DNA of 55,231 nucleotides from a bacterium (lineage in GTDB: Bacteria > Krumholzibacteriota > Krumholzibacteriia > LZORAL124-64-63). Shown in pieces: positions 30,967 to 38,885 of the stretch (position 1 is the stretch's first letter; each line of letters begins with the position of its first letter). The DNA is taken from contig JAGRNP010000004.1 in the NCBI GenBank assembly GCA_020440705.1, positions 1 through 55,231 of the forward strand. Reading direction: 5' to 3'. Below the pieces are notes generated by a model. It did not search any database and had not been told where the DNA came from. It saw nothing but the letters and a program-made list of their open reading frames with translations. Made by a program: the position numbers and the translations under genes.

Positions 30967-31839
30967 ATGAGCGACACCCTGAGATCCGCCGCGCCGGCCC
31001 CGCGCCCCGCCGCCGTCGACACCGGCCACGCGCCGCTGCCCAGCCTGACGGCCGTGTCGTGGCTGGCCTGGTTCAGCTTCCGGGAGATGTCCCGCCGCAA
31101 GCGGCTGCTCAGCCTGGCGGCCATCAACCTGCTGCCGGTGCTGGTGGTGCTCTCGATCCGCATCTGGTTCCCCGACGAGGGCATCACCGCGCAGATGCAG
31201 CTGGCGAGCCTCAGCTACGAGGTCATCATCCCGTTCCTGATCCCCATCACCGCCATGGCCGTGGGCATCCCGGCCATCGGCGAGCAGATCGACGACGGCA
31301 CGATCGTCTTCACCTGGACCCGTCCCATCAAGCGCCGCGCCATCTTCCTCGGCCGCCTGCTGGCGGCGCAGGTGGTCTCGATCGCGCTCATGTCCGGCGC
31401 GCTGGTGCTCTGCTTCCTGATCATGGTCAGCCAGGGCCTGGGGGTCATCGACTGGGCCTTCCTGAAGCTCTACCTGATGACGTTCCTGATCATCGCCATC
31501 GGCGCCGTGTCCTACGCGTCGGTCTTCGCGGCCATGGGCACCCACTTCCGCAAGCCGGTGCTGCCGGCCATCCTCTTCGCCTTCGGCTGGGAGAACCTCG
31601 TCACGAACATCCCGGCGCGGGTCCAGGAGTACGGGCTGCGCTTCCACCTGCGCAACCTGATCGAGCAGCCCCAGTCCGTGCCCGACGACCTGCCCGGCCT
31701 GCTCGGCGCCATCCTGACCCAGGCCTTCCAGCGCGACCCGGTCCCCAAGCTCCAGTCGGTGGCGGTGCTGCTCGGCGTGGCCCTGGTGGCCACCCTGGTC
31801 GGCACCTGGCTGCTGAAGCACAAGGAGATCACCAACTGA
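30967..31839 (+). CDS. ABC-2 type permease (second of two)
   Basis: A 290-residue permease with about six membrane segments (LLSLAAINLLPVLVVLSI, VIIPFLIPITAMAVGIPAIG, FLIIAIGAVSYASVFAAMG, and a C-terminal VALLVATLVG-like segment). It carries the ABC-2 hallmark DDGTIVFTWTRPIKR, where the first permease has a similar Asp-Gly/Arg-Pro segment. It begins three bases after the second ATPase, and the DNA glycosylase gene starts one base after its stop. Confidence 0.88.
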   Translation: MSDTLRSAAPAPRPAAVDTGHAPLPSLTAVSWLAWFSFREMSRRKRLLSLAAINLLPVLVVLSIRIWFPDEGITAQMQLASLSYEVIIPFLIPITAMAVGIPAIGEQIDDGTIVFTWTRPIKRRAIFLGRLLAAQVVSIALMSGALVLCFLIMVSQGLGVIDWAFLKLYLMTFLIIAIGAVSYASVFAAMGTHFRKPVLPAILFAFGWENLVTNIPARVQEYGLRFHLRNLIEQPQSVPDDLPGLLGAILTQAFQRDPVPKLQSVAVLLGVALVATLVGTWLLKHKEITN

Positions 31840-31840
31840 G

Positions 31841-32449
31841 ATGAAGCCGGTCGGAGCCGAGTTCTTCGCGCGGGCCGCGCCGGACGTGGCCCGCGATCTC
31901 TTGGGGGCCGTGCTGCGCGTGCGGGCCGCCGACGGGCGCGCGACCGCCGGCCGCATCGTCGAGGTCGAGGCCTACGGCGGCCGCGACGACCCCGCCAGCC
32001 ACGCCCACCGCGGGCCCACGCCGCGCAGCGCGGTCATGTTCGGCCCCCCCGGCGTGGTCTACGTGTACCTGATCTACGGCATGCACCACTGCCTGAACCT
32101 GGTCACGGGACCCGCGGGCGAGGCCGGCGCCGTGCTCGTGCGCGCCGTCGAACCCCTGGAGGGGCAGGCCCTCATGGCCCGTCGCCGCGATCTGGATGCC
32201 CACCGCCACCGCCCGCGCGACCTGGCCGCCGGCCCCGGCCGGCTCTGCCAGGCCTTCGGCATCGATCTCGCCTGGAACGGCCTGCCCGTGGACGACGGCG
32301 GCCCCGACGAGGGTGACGGTCCCCGGTTGGGCATCGTTCCGGCAGCGGCCCCGCCCACCTGCGCCACCGGTCCACGCATCGGCATCACCCGGGCCGCCGA
32401 CCGGCCCCTGCGCTTCGTCATCCCGGACAGCCATTGCCTCAGCCGCTGA
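31841..32449 (+). CDS. mpg: 3-methyladenine DNA glycosylase (AAG/MPG family)
   Basis: Excises alkylated purines and hypoxanthine from DNA. The 202-residue protein matches the AAG fold: RIVEVEAYGG holds the catalytic glutamate (EVEAY), DPASHAHRGPTPRSAVMFG forms the nucleotide-flipping region, VYVYLIYGMHHCLNLV follows, and GPGRLCQAFGI is near the C-terminus. It is apparently co-transcribed with the ABC cluster (one-base gap), an arrangement with no obvious functional link. Confidence 0.94.
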   Translation: MKPVGAEFFARAAPDVARDLLGAVLRVRAADGRATAGRIVEVEAYGGRDDPASHAHRGPTPRSAVMFGPPGVVYVYLIYGMHHCLNLVTGPAGEAGAVLVRAVEPLEGQALMARRRDLDAHRHRPRDLAAGPGRLCQAFGIDLAWNGLPVDDGGPDEGDGPRLGIVPAAAPPTCATGPRIGITRAADRPLRFVIPDSHCLSR

Positions 32450-32534
32450 ATCCGCTTATCCATGTCGGGTGCTCCGGAGCCGGCACGGCGGCAATTGTCC
32501 TGCAACCCGTGCCCGGCCGGTTCCGTAGGGTCGT

Positions 32535-32563
32535 TTGACATCGCCGAGGGGGAGTGTTAGCCT
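32535..32563 (+). promoter_or_regulatory. Sigma-70 promoter for the M16 protease operon
   Basis: Perfect TTGACA (32535-32540), 17-base spacer, TAGCCT (32558-32563). The predicted leader to ATG 32719 is about 150 bases, unusually long for this window. Confidence 0.5.
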
Positions 32564-32673
32564 GCGGCGCGGATTCCCACCCGATTCGCGCGAGGCCCCG
32601 GATTCCAATGGCCTTGTTGCTCCAGTTTCCCATTCCGGACGGAAGCGACGTTTCCGCCGGTCCGTTTGCGCCC

Positions 32674-32700
32674 GGTTCCCGGCCCCTCCGGCCGGGAGCC
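32674..32700 (+). other. Hairpin in the 5' leader of the M16 protease gene
   Basis: GGTTCCCGGCC (32674-32684) pairs with GGCCGGGAGCC (32690-32700) around loop CCTCC; one pair is G-T. It ends 18 bases before ATG 32719, just ahead of the GGAGG site. The loop sequence CCTCC is complementary to GGAGG. Confidence 0.5.
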
Positions 32701-32718
32701 CCAACCGTGGAGGCCTCC

Positions 32719-34230
32719 ATGCCCGCGAAGTTCCGAATCCCGAGCCTTCTGGCCGCGGTCGCCCTGCTGCTGACCGCCGGCCTGGCCGGCGCCCAGACCT
32801 ACCTCGATCTCGAGAGCCAGGTCCAGGAGTTCACCCTCGACAACGGGGTGCGCTTCATCGTGCTCGAGGACCACTCGGTCCCCGTCTTCAGTTTCCGCAC
32901 GTTCGTCAACGTCGGCAGCGCCAACGAGGTGCGCGGCGTCACCGGCCTGACGCACATCCTCGAGCACATGGCCTTCAAGGGCACGCCCGAGATCGGCACC
33001 GACGACTACAAGGCCGAACTGAAGGCCATGGCCGGCGAGGACGCCGCCTTCGCCGCCCTCAAGGCCGAACGCCTCAAGGGCGTCAACGCCGACCCCGCCC
33101 GGCTCGAGGAGCTCGAGGCCGCCTTCACCGCGGCCAAGGACGCGGCCCGCGAGTACGTCGTCACCAACGAGTTCGGCAAGATCGTCGAGAACAACGGTGG
33201 CCAGGGCCTGAACGCCTACACCAACAGCGACGTGACGGTGTACCTGTACAACATGCCGAGCAACCGCCTCGAGCTGTGGGCCTACATCGAGGGCGCCCGC
33301 ATGGCCAAGCCCGTCCTGCGCGAGTTCTACACCGAGAAGGACGGTCCGGTCACCGAGGAGCGCCGCATGCGCACCGACAACAACCCGATCGGCCGCATGA
33401 TCGAGCAGTTCCAGAACCTGATGTTCATGGCCAACGGCTACCACCACTCGACCATCGGCTACATGTCCGACCTCGAGAACATCAGCCGCGCCGACTGCCA
33501 GAAGTACTTCGACGACAACTACGTCGGCCGCAACATCGTCGTCTCCATCGTGGGCGACGTCGACGCCGCCGAGGTGAAGAAGTACGCCGCGAAGTACTTC
33601 GGCGACATTCCCGCCGGCGATCCCGAACCGGTCGAGACCCTCGAGCCGAAGCAGCTCGGCGAGAAGCGCCTGGTCATGAAGGATCCCAGCCAGCCCGTCT
33701 TCGTCGCCGGCTACCACATCGAGAACGTGCGCCACCCGGACTGGCCGGTGTACGAGGTCATCGCCGACGTGCTCGGACAGGGCCGCACCAGCCGCCTCTA
33801 CACCAGCCTGGTCAAGGAGCAGGGCATCGCCGTGCAGGCCATGACCTTCCCGGGCTTCCCGGGCCAGAAGTTCCAGACCGGCCTGCTCGCCTTCGCGATC
33901 CCCGTCAAGGGCAAGACCGCCTACGACATCGAGGACGCGGTGTACGCCGAGATCGACAAGATCGTCGCCGACGGCATCACGCAGGACGAGCTCGACGGCG
34001 TCAAGCAGCGCGCCCGGGCCAACTTCATCCGCGGCCTGCAGGGCAACGCGGGCATGGCCAGCCAGCTGGCGTGGTACCAGACCTACTACGGCGACTGGCG
34101 CGAGCTCTTCAACGAGGTCGCCCGCATCGAGGCCGTGACCCTCGACGACGTCAAGCGCGTCGCCGCCGACGTCTTCGCCCCGACGAACCGCACCGTCGCC
34201 CTCATCGAGACCGAGGACAGCGGGTCCTGA
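32719..34230 (+). CDS. Secreted M16 zinc metallopeptidase, catalytic subunit
   Basis: A 503-residue M16B-type protease with an N-terminal signal peptide (IPSLLAAVALLLTAGLAGA, cleavage near residue 25). The inverted zinc motif HxxEH is intact at His79-His83 (THILEHMAFKG); a downstream Glu in the WAYIEGARM segment is the likely third ligand. A charged insertion of about 60 residues (LKAMAGEDAAFAALKAERL...) follows the zinc motif. ATG 32719 has GGAGG upstream; the longer frame from 32554 is leader. The second M16 gene follows after 46 bases, forming the common active/inactive subunit pair. Confidence 0.93.
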   Translation: MPAKFRIPSLLAAVALLLTAGLAGAQTYLDLESQVQEFTLDNGVRFIVLEDHSVPVFSFRTFVNVGSANEVRGVTGLTHILEHMAFKGTPEIGTDDYKAELKAMAGEDAAFAALKAERLKGVNADPARLEELEAAFTAAKDAAREYVVTNEFGKIVENNGGQGLNAYTNSDVTVYLYNMPSNRLELWAYIEGARMAKPVLREFYTEKDGPVTEERRMRTDNNPIGRMIEQFQNLMFMANGYHHSTIGYMSDLENISRADCQKYFDDNYVGRNIVVSIVGDVDAAEVKKYAAKYFGDIPAGDPEPVETLEPKQLGEKRLVMKDPSQPVFVAGYHIENVRHPDWPVYEVIADVLGQGRTSRLYTSLVKEQGIAVQAMTFPGFPGQKFQTGLLAFAIPVKGKTAYDIEDAVYAEIDKIVADGITQDELDGVKQRARANFIRGLQGNAGMASQLAWYQTYYGDWRELFNEVARIEAVTLDDVKRVAADVFAPTNRTVALIETEDSGS

Positions 34231-34276
34231 CCGGAAACCGCGGCTCCCCGCAGCGGAGCCGGAAAGGATTGAGAAC

Positions 34277-36403
34277 ATGCAGCGAACGAACCGGAAGGCG
34301 GGCCTGGCGCTCCTGGCGCTGGCGGCCGTCATGGCCGTGGCGGCCCCAGCCGCCCTGGCCAAGAAGCCCTGGGAGAAGATCGAGATCCCCGAGCTGAACC
34401 CGATCCAGATGCCCGACTACGAGCGGGTCCAGCTGGACAACGGCATGGTCCTGTACCTGGCCGAGGACCACAAGTTTCCCCTCATCGAGCTGAGCGCGAC
34501 CATCGACGCGGGCAGCATCTACGAGTCGGCCGACAAGGTCGGTCTGGCCGAGATGGCCGGCACGGTCATGCGCACCGGCGGCACCGCGACCCGCAGCGGC
34601 GACGACATCGACGCGCTGGTCGAGGCCCGCGGCATGTCGGTCGAGACCTGGATCGGCCAGAACAACGGCGGCGCCTACCTGTCCGCCCTGAGCGAGGACG
34701 TCGACCTGGGCCTCGAGCTCCTGGCCGACATCCTGCGCCATCCGGCCTTCCCCGAGGACAAGATCAAGCTGGCCAAGGAAGAGCAGAAGGCGGGCATCAG
34801 CCGGCGCAACGACCAGCCCATGTCCATCGCCCAGCGCGAGGGCCGCAAGGCGATCTTCGGTCCGGACCACCCGCTGGCCCGGCATCCGGAGTACGACACC
34901 ATCGCCGCGGTGAGCCGCGACGACATGGTGGCCTTCCACCGCGACTTCTTCGGCCCCGACCGCACCTACCTCGTCGTCATCGGCGACTTCGACCGCAAGG
35001 CCATGGTCGACAAGATCAGGACGGCCTTCGACGGCTGGGCGCCCGCGGCCAAGCCGAAGCCGGCCGACCCCGAGATCCCCGACTTCCCGCGCACGGTGAA
35101 CATCGTCGACAAGGGCGACCTCACCCAGACGACGATCCTGATGGGGCACAAGGGCATCCGCGCCGACGATCCCAACTACGCCGGCGTGCAGGTGGCCAAC
35201 AAGATCCTGGGCGGCGGCTTCGCCACACGCCTGTTCAACGAGGTGCGCAGCCGCCAGGGCCTGGCCTACAGCGTGGGCAGCAGCTCGGGCACCGGCTTCC
35301 GCAACCCGGGCCTGTTCATGGCCTTCACCATGACCAAGAGCGAGTCGAGCCAGAAGGCCGCCGAGGCGGTGCTGGCCGAGGTGAAGAAGATGACCACCGA
35401 GGAGGTCACGGACGAGGAGCTGGCCCAGGCCAAGGACGCGATCCTCAACTCCGAGGTCTTCAACTTCGATACCGAGCGCGAGATCCTCGATCGGGCCGTC
35501 ATGTACGAGCGCTTCGGCTACCCGGCCGACTTCCTGCAGAAGTACCAGGAAGAGGTCAAGAACATGACCAAGGCCGACGTGCTCGCGGCGACGCAGGCCG
35601 TGTGGCGGCCCGACGACATGACGGTCTTCGCCGTGGGCAACTACGCCGACTGGGACGGGGACTTCTCGACCTTCGGTCCGGTGACCATGGTCGACATCAC
35701 GATCCCCGAGGCCTCCCTCGACATCCCCATGGCCACGCCGCTGAGCCTGGAGAAGGGCAAGGCCCTGATGATGGCCGCGGCCGAGGCCGCCGGCGGGCAG
35801 GCGAAGCTCGCCGCCATCGGCTCCTACAAGGAGACCCTCGTGCTCGACGCCACGGTGCAGGGCATGGAGCTGACCTTCACCATCGACAAGACCGTGGTCT
35901 ATCCGGACAAGATCCACACGGTCCAGAAGACGCCCTTCGGCAACATGAAGAGCGTGGTCAACGGCGACAAGGGCTGGGCCGAGTCCCCCATGGGCAACAA
36001 GGACATGGAGGCCGCCGACGTGGCCGAGGCCAAGGAAGAGCTGAAGACGGACACCATGGGCATGATGCGCTACATGGACGAGTTCACCTTCCAGGCCCTC
36101 GAGCCCCGCACCATCGAGGGGCACAAGTGCAACCCGGTGTACGTGACGGGCGTCGGCGACTACCGGATCGTCTACCTCGACGCCGAGTCCAACCAGGTCG
36201 TGATGGTGCAGCAGCAGGGACAGAATCCCGGCACGGGGGCGCCTGCCACCCAGAAGGTGTACGTGGACGAGTACCAGGAGCTCGGCGGCCTGGTCATGCC
36301 GAAGAAGCTGCGCATGACCTACGACGACGAGCCGTTCGCCGCGGGCACCGTGGAGTCGTTCACGGCGAATCCGCAGGTCGACATGGGCCTGTTCGACAAG
36401 TAG
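34277..36403 (+). CDS. M16 family protein without zinc motif, with C-terminal LolA-like domain
   Basis: A 708-residue secreted protein with a signal peptide (LALLALAAVMAVAAPAALA). Residues about 45-480 are an M16 pair of domains, but the zinc motif position reads VGLAEMAG, with both histidines missing, so it should be catalytically dead. The R/Y substrate-binding signature of the second half is kept (RSRQGLAYSVGS). Residues about 490-708 are an extra beta-rich domain (MELTFTIDKTVVYPDKI, TPFGNMKSVVNGDKGW) resembling lipoprotein-carrier (LolA-like) folds. It probably forms the heterodimer partner of the upstream protease. AAAGGA precedes the ATG. Confidence 0.9.
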   Translation: MQRTNRKAGLALLALAAVMAVAAPAALAKKPWEKIEIPELNPIQMPDYERVQLDNGMVLYLAEDHKFPLIELSATIDAGSIYESADKVGLAEMAGTVMRTGGTATRSGDDIDALVEARGMSVETWIGQNNGGAYLSALSEDVDLGLELLADILRHPAFPEDKIKLAKEEQKAGISRRNDQPMSIAQREGRKAIFGPDHPLARHPEYDTIAAVSRDDMVAFHRDFFGPDRTYLVVIGDFDRKAMVDKIRTAFDGWAPAAKPKPADPEIPDFPRTVNIVDKGDLTQTTILMGHKGIRADDPNYAGVQVANKILGGGFATRLFNEVRSRQGLAYSVGSSSGTGFRNPGLFMAFTMTKSESSQKAAEAVLAEVKKMTTEEVTDEELAQAKDAILNSEVFNFDTEREILDRAVMYERFGYPADFLQKYQEEVKNMTKADVLAATQAVWRPDDMTVFAVGNYADWDGDFSTFGPVTMVDITIPEASLDIPMATPLSLEKGKALMMAAAEAAGGQAKLAAIGSYKETLVLDATVQGMELTFTIDKTVVYPDKIHTVQKTPFGNMKSVVNGDKGWAESPMGNKDMEAADVAEAKEELKTDTMGMMRYMDEFTFQALEPRTIEGHKCNPVYVTGVGDYRIVYLDAESNQVVMVQQQGQNPGTGAPATQKVYVDEYQELGGLVMPKKLRMTYDDEPFAAGTVESFTANPQVDMGLFDK

Positions 36404-36430
36404 GACCGGCGTCGACAGCCGGAAGAAGCG

Positions 36431-36456
36431 ACGGGCGGCCCTGCGGGGCCGCCCGT
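36431..36456 (+). terminator. Terminator hairpin after the M16 operon
   Basis: ACGGGCGGCC (36431-36440) and GGCCGCCCGT (36447-36456) form a perfect 10-bp stem with a 6-base loop, 27 bases beyond the M16 stop. The following TCGTCTG is only weakly T-rich. Confidence 0.7.
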
Positions 36457-36482
36457 TCGTCTGCGGGGGACAGGCCCGCGGT

Positions 36483-36511
36483 TGACCGTCGCGGGGGCGG
36501 GTGATACCCTT
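36483..36511 (+). promoter_or_regulatory. Candidate promoter upstream of the 94-nt structured element
   Basis: TTGACC (36483-36488), 17-base spacer, TACCCT (36506-36511). It has the same form (TTGACN-N17-TANCCT) as the M16 operon promoter at 32535. Transcription would begin around 36518, a few bases before the structured element. Confidence 0.45.
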
Positions 36512-36523
36512 CGTCCCGGATGA

Positions 36524-36617
36524 GATATAGCTGCTTCACGGTCTACCCGAGAGATGAAAAATGAAGTGCGCGAGCTTCGACATTCCTCGGGGGCGTCGCC
36601 AATGAAGCAGCTATGTC
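36524..36617 (+). ncRNA. 94-nt nested inverted repeat, candidate structured RNA
   Basis: Outer arms 36524-36538 and 36603-36617 pair over 15 bp; the only non-Watson-Crick pair is G-U if the plus strand is transcribed but A-C if the minus strand is. Inside, CCCGAG (36546-36551) pairs with CTCGGG (36586-36591), enclosing GAAGT/GCTTC (36563-36567 / 36574-36578), and GGC-GTC-GCC (36592-36600) can form a small stem. The 3' arm is followed by TTTATC. A promoter lies just upstream. I do not recognise it as any known RNA class. Confidence 0.5.
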
Positions 36618-36866
36618 TTTATCATAGCACATAAACACACATGAAATCGAGATCTTTTTGTGATTTTATAATAAAGTTCGGCATGAGGGCAGAATCGGCC
36701 AAAGAACCCCGGCCACGGAGGAATGGGGCCATGGCGCCACCGCGAATAGACGCGGATCCGGCGGGTATTTTTCCGGCATTCCCGCCCGTGCAACCCGTTC
36801 GCGGCCGTTGCGTAGGGGAGGGGTCGCCACCGTTCCCGTCTGACCTGCCGCCCTGGAGGACGCCCC
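36618..36866. other. AT-rich patch and leader before the small membrane protein, no gene seen
   Basis: Positions about 36610-36690 are strikingly AT-rich compared with everything around them and include a perfect TATAAT (36667-36672) without a clear -35. The rest (36690-36866) is GC-rich again and holds no convincing short gene. A GGAGGA site at its end serves the small membrane protein. Confidence 0.55.
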
Positions 36867-37136
36867 ATGTTGCTCGAAGCGATCGTCCTGCTGACCCTGC
36901 TCATGGTCGCCCTGAGCGTCGGCATGCTGCTGCTCAAATTCGTCTTCGCCGTCGTGATGATTCCCGTCAAGATCGCCTTCGTGTTGACCAAGGGACTGCT
37001 GGGGCTGGTGCTGTTCCTCCCGTTGCTGCTGCTCTTCGGCGTCCTGTTCTCGGCGGTCGCCCCGCTCGCCGCGGCGCTGCTCTTCCTGCCCCTGCTGGTC
37101 TTCGGCGGCGTGGCCGCGAAACTCGTCGGCTGCTGA
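36867..37136 (+). CDS. Small hydrophobic membrane protein
   Basis: An 89-residue protein made almost entirely of hydrophobic residues, with two or three membrane segments (IVLLTLLMVALSVGMLLLKF, LLGLVLFLPLLLLFGVLF, LLFLPLLVFGGVAA). No family recognised. GGAGGACGCCCC precedes the ATG, a good ribosome-binding site. Its TGA at 37134-37136 overlaps the apparent CTG start of the Wzi-like gene, so it may also serve as the translational entry for that gene. Confidence 0.75.
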   Translation: MLLEAIVLLTLLMVALSVGMLLLKFVFAVVMIPVKIAFVLTKGLLGLVLFLPLLLLFGVLFSAVAPLAAALLFLPLLVFGGVAAKLVGC

Positions 37137-38869
37137 CCGGACGGCTTCTGGCCGCCCTGCTCCTGCTCGCGGCCTCCGGGGCCCGGTTCGCCCCGGGGGC
37201 CGCGTACGCTGCCGCATCGGCCGCGGGCGATCTCGGGCCGGTCGAACTCGATGCCCGCACCGTACCCTGGTCCGACGTGAACCGCTTCGCCCTCGCGGCG
37301 GGCTTCTTCCCGCCCGCCACCCGCCCCGTCTCCGGGGCCGAACTCGCCGACCTGCTCGATCGCGTCGACGCCGCCGCCCTGGGCGGCGCGGCGCCCGCCC
37401 TCGCCGACGATGCCGAGTACGCCCGCCTGCTCTGGCTGCGCGCGCGTTTCCGCGGCGAGTCGGGGCTCACGTGGTCGGGCTGCCCATGCAAGACGCACCC
37501 GCCGCGCGTCCGCATCGGCGGCCGCGTCCTGGCGGGCTTCTCCGGTCTCGGCGACGTCGTGCCCGACGAGGGCGGCCTGGGCTGGCCCGCCGGCACCAAC
37601 CTCGCCTTCGAGCCGGCGGTCGAGGCCGCGGCCGGGGTCTTCTGGACCGCGGTGACATGGCGCCTGTCCGGCCGTCTCGCCGCCGGCGGTGTCGATTTCG
37701 CCGGCACCGACGGCACCGATCCGCTCACCTGGCCGGACTGGCATCCGGGCACCGGTCGCCGGGACACGCGCGACTGGCGCCTCGACGACGGCGCCTGGCG
37801 GGGCCGGCTGACCCGCGCCGTCGTGGGCGCCCGCCTCGGCCGCTGGGCCCTCTCGCTGGGTTGGGACCAGCGCCTGACCGGACCGGGCCTGAGCGGCGAC
37901 CTGAACCTGGACCACGGCGGCCTGGCCTTTCCGGCCCTGACCGCCCGCCGCACGGCTCCCTTCCGCTGGTCCGGCATCATGACGCACCTGGCCCCGGACG
38001 ACGCCCTGCTGCGGGTAGGGCAGCTGTCGCGCCGCGAGGTCCGCTACGCCGATCCCTTCGGCAACCACTTTAAGCAGGCTCGGCCCTGGTTCTTCCAGTG
38101 GTTGGTGGGCTGGAACGTCACGTCCTGGTTCCGCGCCCACGCGACGCACACGGTCATGGCCACGGCCCGCGACGGCACCCTCTGGCCCGATCTCCTGCAG
38201 ATCAACTTCCCGGTCATCGGGACCACCTGGCGCGAGGGGGAGAGCGGGCCCATCACCGACCGCATCTTCTCGGTCCAGTTCGAGTTCCGCTGGCGCGACG
38301 CGCCCTGGCCGGTGCTGCCGGCGGAGGCGGGTCGGCTCTACTGGAACTATGGTGGGACCGATTTCCTGCCCTCGGGGCCGTGGGGCGTCGTGCCCGAGAT
38401 CTCGATCCCGGCCAGCGTCGCCGGTTGCGAGCTGCTGAGTGCGGCCTGGGACGCGGCCTTCGAGATCAGCGAGTTGTGGCACGACAAGGGGCTGTGGTAC
38501 TCCAACGGGGGCTACGTGGAAGGCTACACCCACGAGGGCACCCTCATCGGCCACCCCCACGGCGGTTCGTCGGAGGGTTTCATGGGTCTGCTGCGCTGGC
38601 GCCCGGGCGCGCGGCGCTGGGAGTGGGTGGCCCGGGGCGAGGGGCTGCGCTGGGGCACCCCGGGCCTGACGCCGGGATCGGGCAGCCGCCGCGGTCTCGG
38701 TCTGAGCCTGCGCCGTCGCCCCCTCGCGGGCACGGCGCCCGCCATCTGGGAGGTCGGCGTGGAGTGGTTCCGCGAGAAGGCCGACCCGGAGAGCTACGAG
38801 CCGGACCACACGACGGCGTCGCTGGTCAGTCGCGACTGGTGGCGCCTGACCTGCCGGATCGGCATCTGA
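37133..38869 (+). CDS. Wzi-like outer-membrane beta-barrel protein (capsule assembly family), apparent CTG start
   Basis: A 578-residue protein beginning with a signal peptide (TGRLLAALLLLAASGARFAPG, cleavage near residue 27). The body has the alternating aromatic pattern of a beta-barrel and Wzi-like blocks (GTDFLPSGPWGVVPE; LWYSNGGYVEGYTHEG followed by LIGHPHGG). Wzi proteins help attach or organise capsule polysaccharide on the cell surface. No ATG, GTG or TTG exists in frame between 36867 and the signal peptide; the only sensible start is CTG 37133, overlapping the previous stop (CTGA), or the CTG just before it. A sequencing frameshift is the alternative. No capsule genes are adjacent. 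Confidence 0.75.
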   Translation: MTGRLLAALLLLAASGARFAPGAAYAAASAAGDLGPVELDARTVPWSDVNRFALAAGFFPPATRPVSGAELADLLDRVDAAALGGAAPALADDAEYARLLWLRARFRGESGLTWSGCPCKTHPPRVRIGGRVLAGFSGLGDVVPDEGGLGWPAGTNLAFEPAVEAAAGVFWTAVTWRLSGRLAAGGVDFAGTDGTDPLTWPDWHPGTGRRDTRDWRLDDGAWRGRLTRAVVGARLGRWALSLGWDQRLTGPGLSGDLNLDHGGLAFPALTARRTAPFRWSGIMTHLAPDDALLRVGQLSRREVRYADPFGNHFKQARPWFFQWLVGWNVTSWFRAHATHTVMATARDGTLWPDLLQINFPVIGTTWREGESGPITDRIFSVQFEFRWRDAPWPVLPAEAGRLYWNYGGTDFLPSGPWGVVPEISIPASVAGCELLSAAWDAAFEISELWHDKGLWYSNGGYVEGYTHEGTLIGHPHGGSSEGFMGLLRWRPGARRWEWVARGEGLRWGTPGLTPGSGSRRGLGLSLRRRPLAGTAPAIWEVGVEWFREKADPESYEPDHTTASLVSRDWWRLTCRIGI

Positions 38870-38885
38870 CACGGAGGACGGGACC

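Noticed and set aside
34231-34276. GGCTCC/GGAGCC hairpin between the two M16 genes as a terminator
   Set aside because: A six- to seven-base stem without a T-tract in a 46-base gap of an evident operon; at most it modulates expression.
36524-36617. The 94-nt element as a hammerhead or twister ribozyme or SRP RNA
   Set aside because: The conserved cores (CUGANGA/GAAA for hammerhead, the SRP tetraloop domain, twister loops) are not present on either strand.
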